Shown in pieces: positions 34,880 through 45,742 of a stretch of DNA of 64,000 nt. The notes beneath the pieces were generated by a model. It was not told the DNA's origin, did no database searches, and saw only the letters and a program-made list of their open reading frames with translations. The first letter of the stretch is position 1. Each line of letters starts with the position of its first letter. The stretch covers positions 62,001-126,000 of the forward strand of contig JBBRYJ010000007.1 in NCBI GenBank assembly GCA_038237745.1, in the 5' to 3' direction. Source of the stretch: DASQEH01 sp038237745 (GTDB lineage: Bacteria; Actinomycetota; Actinomycetes; Propionibacteriales; Nocardioidaceae). The position numbers and the translations under genes were made by a program.

Positions 34880-35770
34880 TCAGAGGAGGCCGAGGCGCTG
34901 TTCGACGGCGTTCCAGGCGGCCTGTCCCAGCTCGGCGTCGGTCTCGGGCGTCCCGCCCCGCTTGATGTGCTCAGAAGCCGACGGGATCGACTGGCCGGGG
35001 AAGAGCGGGCTGTGGCCGGCCCGTTCATGGAGAATGACCTCGACCTGCCTGTCGTTGGCGACTCTGCGCTGCGACAAGGCGCGCACTGACGACACGGAGG
35101 GCCAGAGCTGGTCGTCGCGGCCCGCTACGAGGACGAGGTCACCAGCGGCCTCCTCGATGGGGATCGCAGCAGCCTCAGCGGCAGTCGGGTCTTTCAGCAG
35201 GCTCTGCTCGTAGAGGCTGCGATAGGCGATCGGCCCGTCGGCCTCTCGCGGACTCCAGCCCTCGTCGTACGACACGAAGGGCAGTGGCTCCCCGCGCCAG
35301 GTCCAGGAGGCCCGGTACGGCGTGACCTCGCCGTCGAGGCCGGGCCCGACGTTGCCCCAGACCACCGACGGCGGGGACAACGCGACAGTGAGACGCACGC
35401 GAGAGTCCACACAGGCCAACAGGAGCGCCGCCTCGGCACCTTTGGAGAGGCCCAGGACCGCCAGCTTGCGTACACCCTCCTCGCTGAGCCGGTCGAGAGC
35501 TCGCACGAACACCTCGATGGGGATCTCACAGATCCCAGCCGACTGCCCCTCCCCTCCGAACCAGCGCAGCGCCATCGCGTGGGCGCCATGCTGTGCGAAG
35601 AACCTGGCGCGCTCGACGTCGATCCGGCCGCTCGCTCCGAGCAGCACGAGGACGCCGACCCCCACCGCAGTTGTGGGTCGGACGAGGAGCGCCTCCTCAG
35701 GGAGCTCGAGGGTCAGCTCCTCGGCGATGCCTCCCTCGACGAGCGTGTCGGGACGGACTGCTGCGTTCAC
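34880..35770 (-). CDS. Alpha/beta hydrolase, acyl-CoA thioesterase / BAAT C-terminal type
   Basis: 296 residues. The nucleophile elbow is GLSKG (near residue 109), typical of bile-acid-CoA:amino-acid acyltransferase C-terminal domains. AGRDDQLWPS (about residue 216) supplies the acid and HERAGHSPLF (about residue 250) the histidine. The N-terminal acyl-binding domain of animal and some bacterial relatives is nearly absent, so it is a compact hydrolase. Substrate unknown, perhaps an acyl-CoA. Convergent with the hydrogenase operon. Confidence 0.8.
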   Translation of the reverse strand: MNAAVRPDTLVEGGIAEELTLELPEEALLVRPTTAVGVGVLVLLGASGRIDVERARFFAQHGAHAMALRWFGGEGQSAGICEIPIEVFVRALDRLSEEGVRKLAVLGLSKGAEAALLLACVDSRVRLTVALSPPSVVWGNVGPGLDGEVTPYRASWTWRGEPLPFVSYDEGWSPREADGPIAYRSLYEQSLLKDPTAAEAAAIPIEEAAGDLVLVAGRDDQLWPSVSSVRALSQRRVANDRQVEVILHERAGHSPLFPGQSIPSASEHIKRGGTPETDAELGQAAWNAVEQRLGLL

Positions 35771-35919
35771 GACAGCACTCTCCTTCGGCTTGGGGACGTA
35801 GCGAAACCGCCAGGTCCGCGCGGTCCAGGCCGCCCGAGGGAAAAGGCGACCTACGCGATAAACTTACAGGACACGTCTGCCGGTCCAGCCAAGGCCCATG
35901 GTGTCGGGCGAAGCAGACG

Positions 35920-38043
35920 CTAGCCGCCCACTCCCGCGCCCGACCGCTCGTCCACGAGGGGAGATGGTGCGACGCGCAACACCTTCGCCAACCCGCCCGG
36001 AAGCCACCAGTTCCACTTGCCGAAGAGGCTGACGAGTGCTGGCACCAGAAGCGCCCTCACGACTGTCGCGTCGATGAGGATGCCGACCCCGAGCGCCGTA
36101 CCGAGCACCTTGATATCGGTGCCGGGGGCTGAGGCCAGGGCTGCGAACGCGAAGAACAAGATGAGTGCCGCAGACGTCACCAGGCGGCCCGTCCGGCCGA
36201 TCCCGGTGATGACTGCACTGGGGGTGGACTGGCTCGCGTCATACTCCTCCCGCATGCGAGCCAGGATGAAGACCTCGTAGTCCATCGAGAGGCCGAACAG
36301 GAACGCGAAGATGAGGACGGGAAGCCAGAAGGTGATCGCCCCTGTTGGAGTGACGTTGAACACCACGTCCGAGCCGTGGCCCTGCTGCCAGAAGAACACC
36401 ACCGCACCGAACACCGCTGTCAGCGAGATCAGGTTCAAGACAACGGCCTTGACCGCGAGCAACAGTGACCGGAACGTGCGGGCGAGCAGGACGAACGTGA
36501 TGAGCGCGATCAGTGCCAGCACGTAGGGGAAACGGGCGTAGACGGCGCTGAAGTAGTCCTCGACCGTCGGGCCGGTTCCGGTGATCAGCACCGAGCCCTG
36601 CGTAGCGCCCTCCACGCCGGTGCGCACGGCATCGACGAGCGAGGTCCCGGCGCTGTCGACGGTCTCGTCGACGGGGATGATGTCGACGATGGTGAACCCG
36701 TCACGGGACTCTCCGGCCGTGGCCGTCCGCACACCGTCGACCGCCGCCGCTGCTTTGGCGGCCGCATCTCCCTGCCCCTCGTTGACGAGCATCTCCATGG
36801 GGGTGAGCACGCCCGTTCCGATGCCGCCGTCGCGCAGTGTCTGGGCGGTGTCGTACGGGGGCCCGCTCCTCGCGAGCGAGTCGACACCGGACTGCCCGAT
36901 CTTGAGAGCGAAGATGGGCACGATCAGCAGCGCAAGCGCGACCAGCGCCACCCCTGCCGCGATGAACCGGTGTGCGACGATCAGGCGCGCCCAGGCGGAC
37001 CAACCTCGCGACGCGACGCCCTCGTGTCGGATCCGCGGCCAGTCGACACGAGGGCCGAAGCTCGACAGCAGGGCGGGCAGCAGTGTCAGCACGACGGACA
37101 CACTGACCAGCGGGATGAGCATGCCGCCAAGACCCATGCTGCGCAGGAACGGCACAGGGACGACGAGCAGGGCGACAAGGCTGATCGCGACAGTGATACC
37201 CGAAGCCACGACGGCGCGACCAGCCGTCTGCATCGCGATCACCACCGCCTCCTCGTTGTCGTGCCCGTGTGCGCGTTCCTCGCGCCAGCGTGAGACCAGC
37301 AGAAGTGAGTAGTCGATCGCCACCCCGAGCCCGATCAGCGCGATGAGGAACTGAACGACGAAGCTGACGTCGGTGATGGTCGTCAACCCGTAGACCAGCA
37401 GGAACGTCGTGAGGATGGACACGGCGGCTATGACCATCGGCACGAGTGCGAGGAACGAGGCGAAGACGAAGATGAGCACGAGCAGCGCACCGGCGGCGCC
37501 GATGAGCGTCTCGGCGAGCACGCTCGGCCCAGCCGTGTCTCCACCCGCCGACAACAGGCCATACGAGGTCAGGCCGCTTTGGAGATGGGCCGCGCCCGCC
37601 GCCTTGGTCAACGCCGGCTCGATCTGGGTCTCCATGCCAGGACCGAAGCTCTGCGGCAGGGGGCCCTGGAGTAGCGCGAACGTCGTCCGGCCGTCGGCGG
37701 ACACGAACTTCGAGTCGCCTGTGCTGGCGAGGTCGACGACTCGTGCCTGCGGGATCTCTTGCCGAAGGGTGTCGAAGACACCGGCGATGCTCTTGGCGTC
37801 GCCATCGACGGTCTCACCCTGAGGGACCGTGACCACGGCGACGAACGTGTCGAACGAGCTGACGCCGTAGGTGTCGATCAGCTGCTGCTCGGCCTCGGCG
37901 CCTGGCTGGCCGGGGAGGGAGAAGTCGAGGGTGAGCCGGTCGCCGAGTCCGGAGGCGGCGAACATGCCGGCCGCGAAGAGCAGGAACCAGGCGAGGCTGA
38001 CCAGGCGGCGGTGATGCATGACGAAGCGGGCGAGTCGCTCCAC
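35920..38043 (-). CDS. MMPL-family (RND superfamily) lipid or drug transporter
   Basis: 707 residues from GTG 38043, chosen because AAGGAG lies 5 bases upstream; the frame is open further but not protein-like. Twelve hydrophobic helices arranged as two halves, each with a large extracytoplasmic loop after its first helix. Helices near residues 170-340 and 505-680. GLGVAIDYSLLLVSRWREE and GLSMDYEVFILARMREEY carry the Asp-Tyr pairs of the proton relay. MmpL proteins export lipids or hydrophobic compounds in actinomycetes. The cargo is not indicated by the context. Confidence 0.9.
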   Translation of the reverse strand: MERLARFVMHHRRLVSLAWFLLFAAGMFAASGLGDRLTLDFSLPGQPGAEAEQQLIDTYGVSSFDTFVAVVTVPQGETVDGDAKSIAGVFDTLRQEIPQARVVDLASTGDSKFVSADGRTTFALLQGPLPQSFGPGMETQIEPALTKAAGAAHLQSGLTSYGLLSAGGDTAGPSVLAETLIGAAGALLVLIFVFASFLALVPMVIAAVSILTTFLLVYGLTTITDVSFVVQFLIALIGLGVAIDYSLLLVSRWREERAHGHDNEEAVVIAMQTAGRAVVASGITVAISLVALLVVPVPFLRSMGLGGMLIPLVSVSVVLTLLPALLSSFGPRVDWPRIRHEGVASRGWSAWARLIVAHRFIAAGVALVALALLIVPIFALKIGQSGVDSLARSGPPYDTAQTLRDGGIGTGVLTPMEMLVNEGQGDAAAKAAAAVDGVRTATAGESRDGFTIVDIIPVDETVDSAGTSLVDAVRTGVEGATQGSVLITGTGPTVEDYFSAVYARFPYVLALIALITFVLLARTFRSLLLAVKAVVLNLISLTAVFGAVVFFWQQGHGSDVVFNVTPTGAITFWLPVLIFAFLFGLSMDYEVFILARMREEYDASQSTPSAVITGIGRTGRLVTSAALILFFAFAALASAPGTDIKVLGTALGVGILIDATVVRALLVPALVSLFGKWNWWLPGGLAKVLRVAPSPLVDERSGAGVGG

Positions 38044-38196
38044 GGGGTCTCCTTGGACAGCGGGATCAGGGCGAGGGCACGGGGCACGTCGGGGCGGAGC
38101 GTGCGGCGACAGTCTAGGGAGGCCCTCCGACAGACATTCCACTGGACGGACTTCGAAGCACGCTCCGAACGCCGGCCCCGCCAACGTGCGACGCCG

Positions 38197-38991
38197 TCAG
38201 CCTGTCGGGCCGGGGGCCGCGCGCTGAGACTGCCGTTCTGCGCGCCGCCTCTCTGCGCGCGCACGTGCCTCTGCCCGCTCGACCTTGGCGGCGTCCTCGC
38301 GTGATGGGGCGGTCCCGCCGTAGGCCAGCGGTACCCACCAGGCACCGTCGAGGTGCTGGGGATACTCGCGGATCGCCTTGTCGAGAAGCGCCTTCATCTC
38401 GCTGCGGAGCCTGGCGTTGTCAGCCACAGGGTCGGTACCCGTCAACGGGACCGGTGGGCCGACGTAGAGGGAGACCACCTTGCCGCGAGAGAAGTCGCGC
38501 GGGTGGTCCTTCGTATAGATCCGCTGCGTCCCCCACAAGATGACCGGGATGAGGGGGACGTCGGCCCGAGCCGCCATCCGGACGGTTCCGGTCTTGAAAT
38601 CCTTGAGCTCGAAGCTACGGCTGATGGTCGCCTCAGGGAACAACCCGACGACCTCGCCGGCAGCCAGATAGTCCAGGGCAACGTCGAAGGATGAGGCCCC
38701 GTCGTCGCGGTCGACCTCGATGTGGTGCAGGGAGCGCATGAGCGGACCGGTGAGCCGGTGGTCGAACAGCTCGCGCTTCGACATGTAGCGCACCAGCCGC
38801 TTGGCCGGCTGGGTGGCGAAGCCGCCGAAGATGAAGTCGACGTAGCTGATGTGGTTGAAGGCAAGCACCGCACCTCCGGTGCGCGGGATGTTCTCACCGC
38901 CGCTCAGGCGGACGTCGAGGCCGAGGACCTTGAAGGCCGTCTTGGCTGCGACGACGACCGGTGGATAGGTGAGATCCCGCACGATCCTCAC
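38197..38991 (-). CDS. Lysophospholipid acyltransferase (PlsC family)
   Basis: 264 residues from GTG 38991. Acyltransferase blocks: block 1 NHISYVDF (catalytic His and Asp, about residue 46), block 3 LFPEATISRSFELKDFKTG (about residue 115; FPEGT variant) and block 4 VPLIPVILWG. The last 45 residues are a charged Ala/Arg/Glu-rich tail. It probably acylates lysophosphatidate or another polar head at the membrane. Located just upstream of the MMPL gene on the same strand, 153 bases apart. Confidence 0.88.
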   Translation of the reverse strand: MRIVRDLTYPPVVVAAKTAFKVLGLDVRLSGGENIPRTGGAVLAFNHISYVDFIFGGFATQPAKRLVRYMSKRELFDHRLTGPLMRSLHHIEVDRDDGASSFDVALDYLAAGEVVGLFPEATISRSFELKDFKTGTVRMAARADVPLIPVILWGTQRIYTKDHPRDFSRGKVVSLYVGPPVPLTGTDPVADNARLRSEMKALLDKAIREYPQHLDGAWWVPLAYGGTAPSREDAAKVERAEARARAERRRAERQSQRAAPGPTG

Positions 38992-39074
38992 CGTAACCTA
39001 GCCGCGTCTCGACGCGGCTGATGTAGGTCCAGGGGGTTTGCGATACTGCCAGGCACCACAACCCAGGAGGGCTC

Positions 39075-40064
39075 GTGTTCGCAGTCGTCGGCGAGGCGTT
39101 TCTCGACATGGTGCAGCCGGAGCCGAACGGGGACTTCGTGGCGAGACCGGGAGGAGGCCCGCTCAACATCGCGGTCGGCCTTCGCCGCCTCGGCCACCCG
39201 ACCGCTCTGATGGCGCGCCTGTCGACCGGGCCACTGGGCGAGATCGTGCGCCGCCACATCCAGGCCAACGACCTCGACGCCGGCGCGTGTGTGTCCACCG
39301 ATGACCACTGCACCCTCGCGTTCGCCTCGCTCGACGAGCAGGGTCGCGCGTCGTACGAGTTCTACGTCGACGGCACCGCCGACTGGGGGTGGACGGATGC
39401 CGAGCTGGCCGCTCTGCCGCCAGACATCCGGGCGCTGCACGCGGGCTCACTCGCGGCCTTTCTCGCCCCGGGAGCGGATGCGCTGCTCACGATGTGGGAG
39501 AGGCTGCGAGCCGAAGGCGCCCTGCTTCTCAGCTTCGACCCGAACGTGAGGCCAACGGTCGGGGGGAGCCACGATGATGCAGTGGCCAGGGCCGAGCGTT
39601 TCGTCGCGGCGTCTCACGTCGTCAAGGCCAGCGACGAGGACCTCGGCTGGCTCTACCCTGAGGAGTCGCTGGACGATGTTGTGCGCCGATGGTCGACGAT
39701 GGGGCCCGAGCTGGTGGTCATGACCCTCGGGTCGGAGGGTTCGACTGCCGCACGGTCCGGCAATGGGGTGGTGCACAGGGCAGGCATGGTCGTCGACGTG
39801 GTGGACACCATCGGAGCCGGAGACGCGTTCGAGTCGGGGCTGCTCTCTGCGATCGCGGACCTCGACAGCCTCGCACCCGGAGCGCTCAGCGACCTCTCGG
39901 ACGACGAGGTGCTCACTCTGCTCGACCGCGCAACAGTCGTCTCCGCCATGACGTGTCGACGCACAGGCGCCGATCCTCCGCGTCGAGCGGAGTACGACGA
40001 GGAGGTTGCAGCGAACGTGCCCGGACCACCGAAGGGACAGGGCGCCGACTCCTACGACGCATAG
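39075..40064 (+). CDS. PfkB-family carbohydrate kinase (fructokinase-like)
   Basis: 329 residues from GTG 39075. PfkB signature 1 region ARPGGGPLNIAVGLRRLG (about residues 23-40) and signature 2 DTIGAGDAFESGLL (about residue 238), including the anion-hole GAGD and its catalytic aspartate. LSFDPNVRP lies at the expected substrate loop. It phosphorylates a sugar or nucleoside with ATP in the cytoplasm; fructose is the family's commonest substrate. Divergent from the acyltransferase gene. Confidence 0.88.
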   Translation: MFAVVGEAFLDMVQPEPNGDFVARPGGGPLNIAVGLRRLGHPTALMARLSTGPLGEIVRRHIQANDLDAGACVSTDDHCTLAFASLDEQGRASYEFYVDGTADWGWTDAELAALPPDIRALHAGSLAAFLAPGADALLTMWERLRAEGALLLSFDPNVRPTVGGSHDDAVARAERFVAASHVVKASDEDLGWLYPEESLDDVVRRWSTMGPELVVMTLGSEGSTAARSGNGVVHRAGMVVDVVDTIGAGDAFESGLLSAIADLDSLAPGALSDLSDDEVLTLLDRATVVSAMTCRRTGADPPRRAEYDEEVAANVPGPPKGQGADSYDA

Positions 40065-40109
40065 AGAGACACCGGCTCCGGCGACACCACGAGGGGAGAG
40101 GATGGCGTC

Positions 40110-40769
40110 ATGAGCCACCTGCTCCGCGTCTCCCTTCCCGACATCCCGGGGTCCCTGGGGGCCGTGGCGACGGCGCTGGGCATGGCGGGTGCGAATATCG
40201 AGGCGATCGAGATCGTCGAGCACTGCGCCGACGGCTCCGCGATCGACGATGTCTTCCTGGACTTCACCGCTGGCGTCCTGCCCGACATGGTGGTCTCCGC
40301 CGTCCAGCGGCTCGAAGGCGTCCGGGTCCTCTGGGTCTCGCGCTACGCCGCCGGGGGGAATCTGCACCTCGACCTCGAGGCCATCGAGGTCATCGCTGAG
40401 GAGCCCGCCCGGGCCATGCACCGGCTCACCGAGGTGCTTCCGCATACATTCCGCAGCGATTGGGCGATGGTCGTCGGTCATACCGGAGACCGGGCGATCC
40501 GACTCGTCGCGTCGCCGAGCGCACCGGACCTCCCCCGGGGGATCGCGTCCTGGTTCCCGATGCTCCGCGCCGGGCGTCCTGCGGTCGACCCGGCGTGGGA
40601 AGGATGGGCGGACAGCGAGATAGCCGCCGTCCCCGCCGGATCGAGTGACCGGATCGTCCTGTTCGGCCGGCATGGCGGGCCGCAGATCCTCGACAGCGAG
40701 CTGGCGCGGCTCAACCACCTCGTCGCCCTGGCGGCGTCGATCGAGACGACCGTCGACGGGCTGAGGTGA
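40110..40769 (+). CDS. ACT-domain amino-acid-binding protein
   Basis: 219 residues, GAGGGGAGAGG upstream of the ATG. Residues 1-75 form an ACT domain: LLRVSLPDIPGSLGAVATALGMAGANIEAIEI is the classic ligand-binding start. The rest (about residues 90-215) is an unassigned domain resembling a sensor or GAF-like module. It follows the kinase gene by 45 bases. A regulatory role by amino-acid binding is likely; the partner is unknown. Confidence 0.75.
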   Translation: MSHLLRVSLPDIPGSLGAVATALGMAGANIEAIEIVEHCADGSAIDDVFLDFTAGVLPDMVVSAVQRLEGVRVLWVSRYAAGGNLHLDLEAIEVIAEEPARAMHRLTEVLPHTFRSDWAMVVGHTGDRAIRLVASPSAPDLPRGIASWFPMLRAGRPAVDPAWEGWADSEIAAVPAGSSDRIVLFGRHGGPQILDSELARLNHLVALAASIETTVDGLR

Positions 40770-40861
40770 CGTCGACCGCCCGGTGGCGCTCTGAGGCGAC
40801 GTGGACCACGCCGAGCGGCGCCTGAGGTGACGACCAGCCCGGTCGCAATATGCTGCGCCCT

Positions 40862-41692
40862 ATGTCGGTGCCGGGTCCAGTCGACTCGGTCGTCGTGTCG
40901 CCTTACGACCTGGCAGGTGAGGCGGCGCGTGTCCTGCGTGCCCGCGGTGTCGCTGACCACGATGTCGTCATCGTGCTCGGGTCGGGCTGGGTGGGAGCGG
41001 CCGGCTCCTTCGGTGAGGCGCGGTCCGTCGTACCGATGACCGAGGTTCCAGGGTTCTATGCTCCGGTGGCGGAGGGGCATGGACGCGACATTCGCTCGTA
41101 CGACGTCGGCGGTCAGCGAGTCCTGGCGCTCTCGGGGAGGACGCATCTGTACGAAGGTCACGGTCCGGCGGCCGTCGTCCACGGCATCCGGACTGCCGCC
41201 GCCCTCGGCTGCCGCTTGGCGATCCTGACCAACGCGAACGGCTCCCTTCGCTCCGACTGGGCGCCAGGCACCTGTGTGGTGGTGAGCGACCATCTCAATC
41301 TCACCGCTGTCTCCCCGCTCGTCGGTCCGCGCTTTGTGGACCTGACCGAGGCCTACTCGGCACGGCTTCGGTCGCTGGCCTCCGACATCAACCCGGACCT
41401 CGTCGAAGGCGTCTATGCGATGCTTCCCGGCCCCCACTACGAGACGGGCTCAGAAGGTAGGGCGCTGGCGGCGCTCGGTGCCGACGTCGTGGGGATGTCG
41501 ACAGTCCTCGAGACGGTCGCGGCGAGGGAGCTCGGGCTCGAGGTCCTCGCCCTCTCGATGGTGACGGTCACCGCGGGCGAAGACGCGCCCGTCGACGGGG
41601 GCGCGGTCGTGGCAACCGCAGCACGCGCCGCGTCCGCCATCGGTGAGACGATGGCGGGCATCATTTCGCAGCTTCGGAAAGGTCTGTCATGA
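40862..41692 (+). CDS. Purine-nucleoside phosphorylase
   Basis: 276 residues from ATG 40862. Motifs of the trimeric family: VIVLGSGWVGAAGSF (phosphate loop), LSGRTHLYEGH, ILTNANGSLRSDW, GPHYETGSEGRALAALGADVVGMSTVLE and the late SMVTVTAG. It cleaves purine nucleosides with phosphate to base and ribose-1-phosphate. Its stop overlaps the permease gene start, so uptake and salvage are coupled. Confidence 0.92.
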   Translation: MSVPGPVDSVVVSPYDLAGEAARVLRARGVADHDVVIVLGSGWVGAAGSFGEARSVVPMTEVPGFYAPVAEGHGRDIRSYDVGGQRVLALSGRTHLYEGHGPAAVVHGIRTAAALGCRLAILTNANGSLRSDWAPGTCVVVSDHLNLTAVSPLVGPRFVDLTEAYSARLRSLASDINPDLVEGVYAMLPGPHYETGSEGRALAALGADVVGMSTVLETVAARELGLEVLALSMVTVTAGEDAPVDGGAVVATAARAASAIGETMAGIISQLRKGLS

Positions 41693-43209
41693 GCAGCAGC
41701 CGCTCGGGTACGCCATCAGCGTCCGCGACAAGCGCACTGACGATCGAGCAGAACGGCATCAACGTCATCGCGGAGGACGAGCGAAGGGGGCGGCCGCGCG
41801 ACCTATTCTGGCCCTGGTGCGCCTCGAACATCTCGGTCTTCGGCGTCTCGTACGGCTCTTTCGTGCTGGGGTTCGGCATCAACGGCAGGCAAGCGGTGGC
41901 GGCGGGGGTGGTGGGCGTCGTCCTCTCCTTCCTGCTCGTCGGCCTCGTGTCGCTGGCAGGTAAGCGGGGCTCTGCTCCGACCATGGTGCTGTCGCGTGCC
42001 GCCTTCGGCGTGCGTGGCAACTCGGTGCCCACCGTGGTGTCATACCTCATCCTGGTCGGCTACGAGACGGCCCTCGTCGCGCTGGCGACGTTCGCCACCG
42101 CGACCGTCTTCGGACGCCTGGGTTGGAGCGACGGCGACGTCACGAAGATTCTGGCTTTCGCGGTCGTCGCCCTGATCATCGTCGGCGGAGGGGTGCTCGG
42201 CTTCGATACGGTGATGCGACTGCAGAAGTGGCTGACGATCTTGATGATGATCGTGACGATCGCCTATATCGCCTTGACGATCGACGAGATCTCCTGGACG
42301 AGGCTCAACGACCTGCCGAGCGGAAGCGGCAAGGCGGTATTCGGAGCCTTCGTCCTTGTCGTGTCGGGCTTCGGGATCAGCTGGGTCAACTCCGCCGCCG
42401 ACTACTCCCGCTACCTCCCGCGAAGCGCCTCCAGCAACGGCATCGTCTGGTGGACGACGTTCGGCGGCAGCCTGCCGCTGGTTGTCCTCGTCGGCTACGG
42501 AGTGCTGCTGGCAGGCTCTGACCCGAAACTCTCGTCGGCGTTGGCGGCGGATCCGATCGGAGCGCTCACCCCGGCTCTCCCAGACTGGTTCCTGCTCCCG
42601 TTCGCGGTAGTAGCCGTGGCCGGTCTCGTGGCGGGTGCGCTGCTCGACATCTACTCCTCCGGCCTCACGCTGCTCACCCTCGGACTGCCGGCCCCACGAT
42701 GGATGGCCGCCGCTCTCGACGGCGTCATCATGGTCGCCGGCACGATCTACATCGTGTGGTTCGCTGGGGACTTCCTCACCCCGTTCTTCGGGTTTCTCGT
42801 GACTCTGGCGGTGCCGATCGCCGCCTGGTGCGGTGTCTACCTCGCCGACCTGCTGCTCCGCCGCCGCGACTATGACGCGGCTGACATTGCGGATCCGGCT
42901 GGCCGCTACGGGTCGGTAAACCCGGTAGCTCTCGGGTCGATGGTCGTCGCCACCGTGATCGGCTGGGGTCTCGTGGTCAGCACTGCTGCAGACGGCTATG
43001 CTCCCGATGCCGCAGGGTTCGGCTGGCAGGGATACCTGATGGAGCCATTGGGGCTGGGTCCGAAGCTGAACGGACCTTGGACGTACGCCAACCTCGGAGT
43101 GATCGTCGCACTCGTGCTGCCCTTCTTCGGCTATCTCCTGCTGGGGCGGTCCGCGGTCCGGCGCCAGGAGGCCCTCGAGAGCGAACCTGCTCCAGCGCGC
43201 GCCCGATGA
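41689..43209 (+). CDS. NCS1-family purine / cytosine permease
   Basis: 506 residues with about twelve helices. Segments FWPWCASNISVFGVSYGSFVLG in helix 1 and GFGISWVNSAADYSRYLPR in a central loop are typical of the cytosine/purine permease branch. The ATG overlaps the preceding phosphorylase stop by four bases, so it likely imports the base or nucleoside salvaged by that enzyme. Confidence 0.9.
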   Translation: MSSSRSGTPSASATSALTIEQNGINVIAEDERRGRPRDLFWPWCASNISVFGVSYGSFVLGFGINGRQAVAAGVVGVVLSFLLVGLVSLAGKRGSAPTMVLSRAAFGVRGNSVPTVVSYLILVGYETALVALATFATATVFGRLGWSDGDVTKILAFAVVALIIVGGGVLGFDTVMRLQKWLTILMMIVTIAYIALTIDEISWTRLNDLPSGSGKAVFGAFVLVVSGFGISWVNSAADYSRYLPRSASSNGIVWWTTFGGSLPLVVLVGYGVLLAGSDPKLSSALAADPIGALTPALPDWFLLPFAVVAVAGLVAGALLDIYSSGLTLLTLGLPAPRWMAAALDGVIMVAGTIYIVWFAGDFLTPFFGFLVTLAVPIAAWCGVYLADLLLRRRDYDAADIADPAGRYGSVNPVALGSMVVATVIGWGLVVSTAADGYAPDAAGFGWQGYLMEPLGLGPKLNGPWTYANLGVIVALVLPFFGYLLLGRSAVRRQEALESEPAPARAR

Positions 43210-43234
43210 CTGTCCGCTGGCTGAGGTCGCAGAG

Positions 43235-44140
<906 letters not shown>

Positions 44141-44201
44141 GCTCGGCTTGTGTCGATAACGACGGTGGCGTGAGTGAAACCGGGCGTTCTCTGCTGTGGG
44201 T

Positions 44202-44423
44202 TCAGGTCCCGGATAGCCGCTTGCGCGAGTCGCGAACGACCCGGGCGCCGCGAGCGAGGAGCATCATCTGTTGGTCGTTGAAATCCTGCGCGCACCACAG
44301 GAGCCCAGAACCGTCGATGCTTTGGGTATGTGTACGGGTTTCCAAGTAGGCCTGCGCTCCGCAGCAGGAGCAGCGTTCGGTGGCTTGGAAGGACGCGCCG
44401 GCCAAGACGTAAACGGATCCCAT
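44202..44423 (-). CDS. DUF7455 small zinc-binding protein
   Basis: 73 residues from ATG 44423 (AAAGGGG 6 bases before); ATG 44450 is a possible alternative start with its own AGAGG. CSCCGAQAYLETR and GLLWCAQDFNDQQMMLL give Cys pairs and a His-less variant of the C-x2-C...C-x-x-[HD] pattern of this short actinobacterial family. Function unknown. Convergent with menB. Confidence 0.8.
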   Translation of the reverse strand: MGSVYVLAGASFQATERCSCCGAQAYLETRTHTQSIDGSGLLWCAQDFNDQQMMLLARGARVVRDSRKRLSGT

Positions 44424-44614
44424 CTCGTCCCCTTTCAATTCCTTGACCATAATGTCCTCTTTGTCACGTCCCCTGCACAGTAGTTTACACAAATCGCAGT
44501 ACTCGATTACAAAGAGTGAACAACCAAAGGCGTCTCGTCGCCGAAGGCAACGCGTGGGCAGACACCTGACCCAGGAGATGTCATCCGAGGTCGCCGTGAC
44601 ATAGGTTCAGCCGC

Positions 44615-45742
44615 GTGAGGGTGGCAATCGTGAAGGAGACACGCGAGGCTGAGGCGCGCGTCGCGATGACGCCGGAACTCGTGTCGAGGCTGACGTCGAT
44701 CGGGTACGACGTGGTTATCGAGCCTGAGGCCGGACGGGCTGCTCTGCATCCCGACACCGAGTACGCCGCGGCCGGGGCGGAGGTTGACGCCGCTGCCCTC
44801 TCCGGCGCGGGGGCGGTGCTCTCGGTGCAGCCGCTCTCCAGCGCTCAGGTACGCCGGTTGGCACGAGGAGCGGCGACCTTCTCCTTCCTGCCGTTGGCGC
44901 AGGCTTCGGAGGCTGTGGCCGAGCGGCGTGACCTGCACGTCACGTCCTTCGCGATGGAGCTTGTCCCGCGGATCTCCCGGGCCCAGTCGATGGACGCGCT
45001 CAGCTCACAGGCGCTGGTCGCCGGGTACCGCGGTGCCATCGTGGCGGCCCAACGACTGAGACGTTTCTTCCCTCTGAACATGACGGCGGCCGGTACCGTG
45101 GCGCCAGCCGAGGTGATAGTGCTGGGAGCCGGGGTCGCGGGCCTGCAGGCGATCGCCACGGCAAAGCGGCTGGGAGCAGTCGTCAAGGCGTACGACGTGC
45201 GAGCGGCAGCGGCGGAGGAGATCCGCTCGATGGGTGCGGTTGCCATCGAGCTCGACCTCGAGACCCTCGAGGGCACGGGTGGCTATGCGCGCGAGATGAG
45301 CCAGGACCGGGCAACGCGGCAGCGCGACCTGCTGGCGCCCTACATCGCAGCGGCCGATGCGCTCATCACGACAGCAGCAATTCCGGGCCGCCAGGCGCCG
45401 ATACTGGTCACGGCACAGATGGTCGAGCAGATGAAGCCCGGGTCCGTGGTTGTGGACCTCGCAGCTGAGAGCGGGGGAAATGTGGAGGGAGTGGTCGCCG
45501 GCAGCGTCGTGGAGATCGGTGCGGCGCAGGTGTGGGGAGCCCTCAACGTGCCAAGCCAGATGCCTGCACCTGCCAGCCGGCTGTACGCCCAGAACGTGGT
45601 CAACCTCGTCACGTTGATGACGAGCGAGGGCACACTCACTCCCGACTTCGAAGACGAGATCGTGCGAGGCACGTGCGTGACCCATGCCGGCGCGATAACG
45701 CATGAGCCGACCCGGCAGCTCGTGGAGGGCGACGATGAGTGA
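44615..45742 (+). CDS. pntAA: NAD(P) transhydrogenase subunit alpha, domain I
   Basis: 375 residues from GTG 44615. NAD(H)-binding domain I: MRVAIVKETREAEARVAMTP at the start, SMDALSSQALVAGYRGAI, RFFPLNMTAAGTVAPAEVIVLGAGVAGLQAIATAKRLG split across the Rossmann loop, AAIPGRQAPILVT. With PntAB and PntB it uses the proton gradient to pass hydride from NADH to NADP. Gene end overlaps pntAB. Confidence 0.95.
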   Translation: MRVAIVKETREAEARVAMTPELVSRLTSIGYDVVIEPEAGRAALHPDTEYAAAGAEVDAAALSGAGAVLSVQPLSSAQVRRLARGAATFSFLPLAQASEAVAERRDLHVTSFAMELVPRISRAQSMDALSSQALVAGYRGAIVAAQRLRRFFPLNMTAAGTVAPAEVIVLGAGVAGLQAIATAKRLGAVVKAYDVRAAAAEEIRSMGAVAIELDLETLEGTGGYAREMSQDRATRQRDLLAPYIAAADALITTAAIPGRQAPILVTAQMVEQMKPGSVVVDLAAESGGNVEGVVAGSVVEIGAAQVWGALNVPSQMPAPASRLYAQNVVNLVTLMTSEGTLTPDFEDEIVRGTCVTHAGAITHEPTRQLVEGDDE